This document shows, piece by piece, positions 61,686-64,000 of a stretch of DNA of 64,000 nucleotides. The stretch covers positions 1-64,000 of the forward strand of contig JAUCZB010000013.1 in the NCBI GenBank assembly GCA_030373325.1. Direction: 5' to 3'. Position 1 is the first letter of the stretch, and every line of letters begins with the position of its first letter. The notes under the pieces are model-generated. The model did no database searches. It was not told the origin of the DNA and saw nothing but the letters and a program-made list of their open reading frames with translations. The stretch is from Cyanobium sp. CZS25K (GTDB lineage Bacteria; Cyanobacteriota; Cyanobacteriia; PCC-6307; Cyanobiaceae). Position numbers and translations under genes: made by a program.

Positions 61686-62203
61686 GCCGAGATTCTCGAA
61701 CGACGGCCGGGCGCTGGAGCAGCCGGGCCTGATCCAGGCTGGCGAGGCCTGGATGCTCATGATTCAGGACCACCATCTCTTCAGCCACACCGACAACCGA
61801 TCCACCGCCGATGCGATCGCCGGGCACATCGGCCAGAGCTCTGTGGCCTGCTACCGGCAGTGACGGGCCCGTCTGGAGACGCGGCAGGTGGCTGTTCGGC
61901 TCCAGGGCGATGGGCCGCCACCGGGAAGGATCCGATATCGATCTCTGCCTGGAGGTCCGGGAGCTCAGCCATCAGAGCCGGCTGGGGCTGATGGCGGCGA
62001 TCGATGAGCTGCTGCAGCCGCTGCTGCGGGGCCTGGGCCACAGGTCACCGGGCGTCCGGATCACCCACCTGGATCGACGCCAGCCTCCCGTCGGGGACGG
62101 GGTCGATCTGGTGGAGCGCTACGGCGGCTGGATCGGCAGCAACAGCATCCGCAAACTGCACTGCCCTCGGTGCCCGCACCTCCCGGGCTGCCCCCGGTGC
62201 TGA
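61686..62203 (+). pseudogene. Decayed HEPN/MNT nucleotidyltransferase pair
   Basis: First part (to 61863): end of an HI0074-type HEPN protein, with LIQAGEAWMLMIQDHHLFSHTDN and ADAIAGHIGQ, stopped by an in-frame TGA at 61861; the frame then continues RARLETR as intact relatives do. The second part, in another frame from about 61880, has the MNT nucleotidyltransferase signature WLFGSRAMGRHREGSDIDLCLE, without its normal N-terminus, and the C-terminus drifts off the family after AAIDELL. So both partners are truncated and fused by deletion. Intact pairs act as toxin-antitoxin modules; this one should be inactive. Confidence 0.72.
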
Positions 62204-62321
62204 TCGCCGTGAACGGTGGCGGCCCGCCAAGCTCTGATCCCTGGAGAAGCGGTTGACCCTGCTCACGCGGATGCGGCAGAAGCCGGGTCTGAAGGCCAGG
62301 TCCATCAGACCACCGGCCCGT

Positions 62322-62543
62322 TCAGGGGGTCTTGTCCGCCATCAGCTTTTCCAGCTTGCGGATCCGCTGCAGGGTGGTCTGCCACACCTCCAGCTGGAAC
62401 GCCCGCTCCCGCTCACCCGCCGCCACCGCCTGGCGGCAGCCCTCCACCAGTGCCTCCAGATCCTCCCGCCGCTCGAAGGCGTCCCACAGCTGGCGCTCGA
62501 TCCGGGCCCGTTCGATGAAGTTCCAGCGCTGCAGCCACGACAT
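62322..62543 (-). CDS. Small charged helical protein
   Basis: 73 residues, almost wholly helical by composition with heptad-like spacing (RWNFIERARIERQLWDAFERREDLEALVEG, abbreviated). Start at the ATG before SWLQRW. 32 bases downstream of the DUF368 gene in the same direction, so probably the same operon. Family not recognised. Confidence 0.65.
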   Translation of the reverse strand: MSWLQRWNFIERARIERQLWDAFERREDLEALVEGCRQAVAAGERERAFQLEVWQTTLQRIRKLEKLMADKTP

Positions 62544-62575
62544 GACAAGGGATCGGCGAGGCACCAGTTAAGCCA

Positions 62576-63550
62576 TCACCCCCCCATCTCCTCCACGCCC
62601 ACCCGGTGCTGCAGCTGCTCGATCCCCACCACCAGCAGAATCCCGGCGGCTGCCAGCAGCGCGGCCACCACCAGGCTGCCGGCATCCGGGGGGGCCGCCA
62701 GGGCATCCCGAAGCACGACCAGCTTGCCCTTGGCGTTGCGGGTGGATTCGAGCACCGTGCGGAACGGCCAGATCTTCCAGAGGGAACCGGCCATGAAACC
62801 CACCAGCAGGGCCACCACCTGGCCGTGAAAGTGGTGCAGCAACCAGCGCAGCAGCCGCACGAAGCTGATCAGGCCGACGGCACAGCCGGCGGCGAAGGGC
62901 AGCAGGATCGACAGATCGAGCCCCTTCACCCCTTCCATCACGTATTGGTACTGACCCAGCACCAGGAGCAGGAAGGATCCGGAAATACCCGGCAGGATCA
63001 TCGCCATGATCGCCACCGCCCCGCTCCAGAAGAGGGTGAACGGATCGTGGGGCATGGTCACCGGAGCCTGGGTGACCAGCAACAGGGCCAGCGCCACCCC
63101 GAGCGCCATGGCCACCAGGCCCTGGGCGCCCCAGTGGGCGTGGCGGGCGATCAGCAGGATGGCCCCCAGGATCAGCCCGAAGAAGAAGGCGAACAGGAAC
63201 ACCGGATGTTCGGCATACAGCCAGGTGATCGGCCGCACCAGCACCAGCACCGCCATCGCCAGGCCCGCCAGCAGCGGCACCAGGAAGCTGAGGTGGATCC
63301 GGGCCGCTGCCGCCTGCCACGCACCACGGCGCAGCAGGGCCAGCAGCCCGAGGTCGAAGCCGGCGATGGCCTCCAGCAACTCGCCGTAGATCCCCAGGAT
63401 GAACGCCATGCTGCCGCCCGAAACCCCGGGCACCACGTCCGCCGAGCCCATCGCCAGGCCGCAGGCCACCACGTAGGGCAGGGAGAAGCCGCCCGGCTTC
63501 GCCGCCGGCGGCGTCACGGGGGAAGCTGAATCGGGCAAGCCGTCCGCCAT
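62576..63550 (-). CDS. DUF368 polyprenyl-phosphate translocase-like protein
   Basis: 324 residues, about nine transmembrane segments. Two inverted family motifs: [24 protein letters not shown] and [22 protein letters not shown]368 proteins (PopT) recycle undecaprenyl phosphate across the membrane for wall and polysaccharide synthesis. The fit with cyanobacterial envelope work is inference. Divergent from dxr over 54 bases. Confidence 0.87.
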   Translation of the reverse strand: MADGLPDSASPVTPPAAKPGGFSLPYVVACGLAMGSADVVPGVSGGSMAFILGIYGELLEAIAGFDLGLLALLRRGAWQAAAARIHLSFLVPLLAGLAMAVLVLVRPITWLYAEHPVFLFAFFFGLILGAILLIARHAHWGAQGLVAMALGVALALLLVTQAPVTMPHDPFTLFWSGAVAIMAMILPGISGSFLLLVLGQYQYVMEGVKGLDLSILLPFAAGCAVGLISFVRLLRWLLHHFHGQVVALLVGFMAGSLWKIWPFRTVLESTRNAKGKLVVLRDALAAPPDAGSLVVAALLAAAGILLVVGIEQLQHRVGVEEMGG

Positions 63551-63604
63551 GGCGAAAGAGGAGATGGGACACTGGATCGCCACGAACCCTACGGGGGCCC
63601 CACC

Positions 63605-64000
63605 GTGAAAGCCATCGCCGTGCTGGGCTCCACCGGATCCATCGGCACCCAGACCCTGGAGATCGCCGAGGAGTTTCCCGACCGTTTCCGGGTGGTGGCC
63701 CTCACCGCCGGCAACAACCTCGACCTGCTGGTGGAGCAGATCCTGCGTCACGGCCCCGAGGTGGTGGCCCTCGCCGACGCCGACCGCATCGGCGAACTGC
63801 GCGGCCGCCTCGAGGCCCTCGAACCCGGCCGTCGCCCCGCCCGCCTGCCCGAGCTGGTGGGCGGCTCCGATGGTCTCTGCGCCGCCGCCGCCTGGGCCAG
63901 CGCCGACCTGGTGGTCACCGGCATCGTCGGCTGCGCCGGCCTGCTGCCCACCCTGGCGGCGATCCGCGCCGGCAAGGATCTGGCCCTCGCCAACAAGGAA
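63605..64000 (+). CDS. dxr: 1-deoxy-D-xylulose 5-phosphate reductoisomerase, N-terminal part (3' end outside window)
   Basis: Second enzyme of the MEP isoprenoid route. 132 residues visible up to the window end. [29 protein letters not shown] carries the NADPH motif (GSTGSIG); [29 protein letters not shown] is the DXR block before the catalytic region. GTG start at 63605. Isoprenoids here feed chlorophyll, carotenoids and the lipid carriers handled by the neighbouring DUF368 protein. Confidence 0.95.
   Translation, partial: MKAIAVLGSTGSIGTQTLEIAEEFPDRFRVVALTAGNNLDLLVEQILRHGPEVVALADADRIGELRGRLEALEPGRRPARLPELVGGSDGLCAAAAWASADLVVTGIVGCAGLLPTLAAIRAGKDLALANKE

Noticed and set aside
62004..62237. 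Alternative frame after the MNT signature as a continuation of the nucleotidyltransferase
   Set aside because: It does not resemble the family C-terminus; the locus is better explained as a pseudogene.

Overview
The window is a GC-rich bacterial chromosome segment with tightly packed genes and many 4-base stop/start overlaps. Its content points to a unicellular cyanobacterium of the Synechococcus/Cyanobium type. The supporting genes are hemL (C5 tetrapyrrole route), a GlcD-type glycolate dehydrogenase, a CuA-less alternative terminal oxidase (ARTO), a short-chain dehydrogenase resembling half of a cyanobacterial sterol desaturase fusion, and an HpsJ-like membrane protein. The species assignment is inference; no rRNA is present.

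Layout. 1-4.5 kb: end of glycogen phosphorylase, a type II sulfide:quinone oxidoreductase, a cation efflux pump, then two broken sulfate-transport genes joined head to head. 4.7-13.1 kb: glycolate dehydrogenase; hemL followed by a complete branched-chain/neutral amino-acid ABC transporter and a voltage-gated-type ion channel. 13.3-19 kb: an exonuclease, znuA with a probable Zur box, and two tandem type II NADH dehydrogenases with a small zinc-ribbon gene between them. 18.8-24 kb: a K+ channel-like protein, a glucose-dehydrogenase-like SDR, cupin, SMP-30/gluconolactonase-like, VOC and DoxX proteins. 24-34.3 kb: a large minus-strand operon of two DUF2231 membrane proteins, CtaC-CtaD-CtaE without CuA, a GMC flavoprotein, a GH63-like glucosidase and a second GMC flavoprotein. 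35-40.6 kb: gamma-glutamyltransferase and fused 5-oxoprolinase.

40.6-44.4 kb is looser and less GC-rich. It carries two exported proteins that share a VPGPLP-type C-terminal sorting signal, and long non-coding stretches. An HpsJ-like membrane protein follows. 45-64 kb is mostly core housekeeping: yajQ, SPFH/NfeD pair, a DRTGG protein, map, rplS, tRNA-Trp, tRNA-Asp, gltX, polA, rfbD, rfbB, cysS, a dead HEPN/MNT pair, a DUF368 lipid-carrier translocase and the start of dxr.

A recurring theme is electron entry into the quinone pool: SQR, glycolate dehydrogenase, two NDH-2 and two GMC flavoproteins, with a probable quinol oxidase encoded in the same operon as the GMC proteins and a glycosidase. 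That operon is the best candidate for an undescribed system: a sugar- or polyol-oxidising respiratory module in which one GMC partner has lost both catalytic residues.
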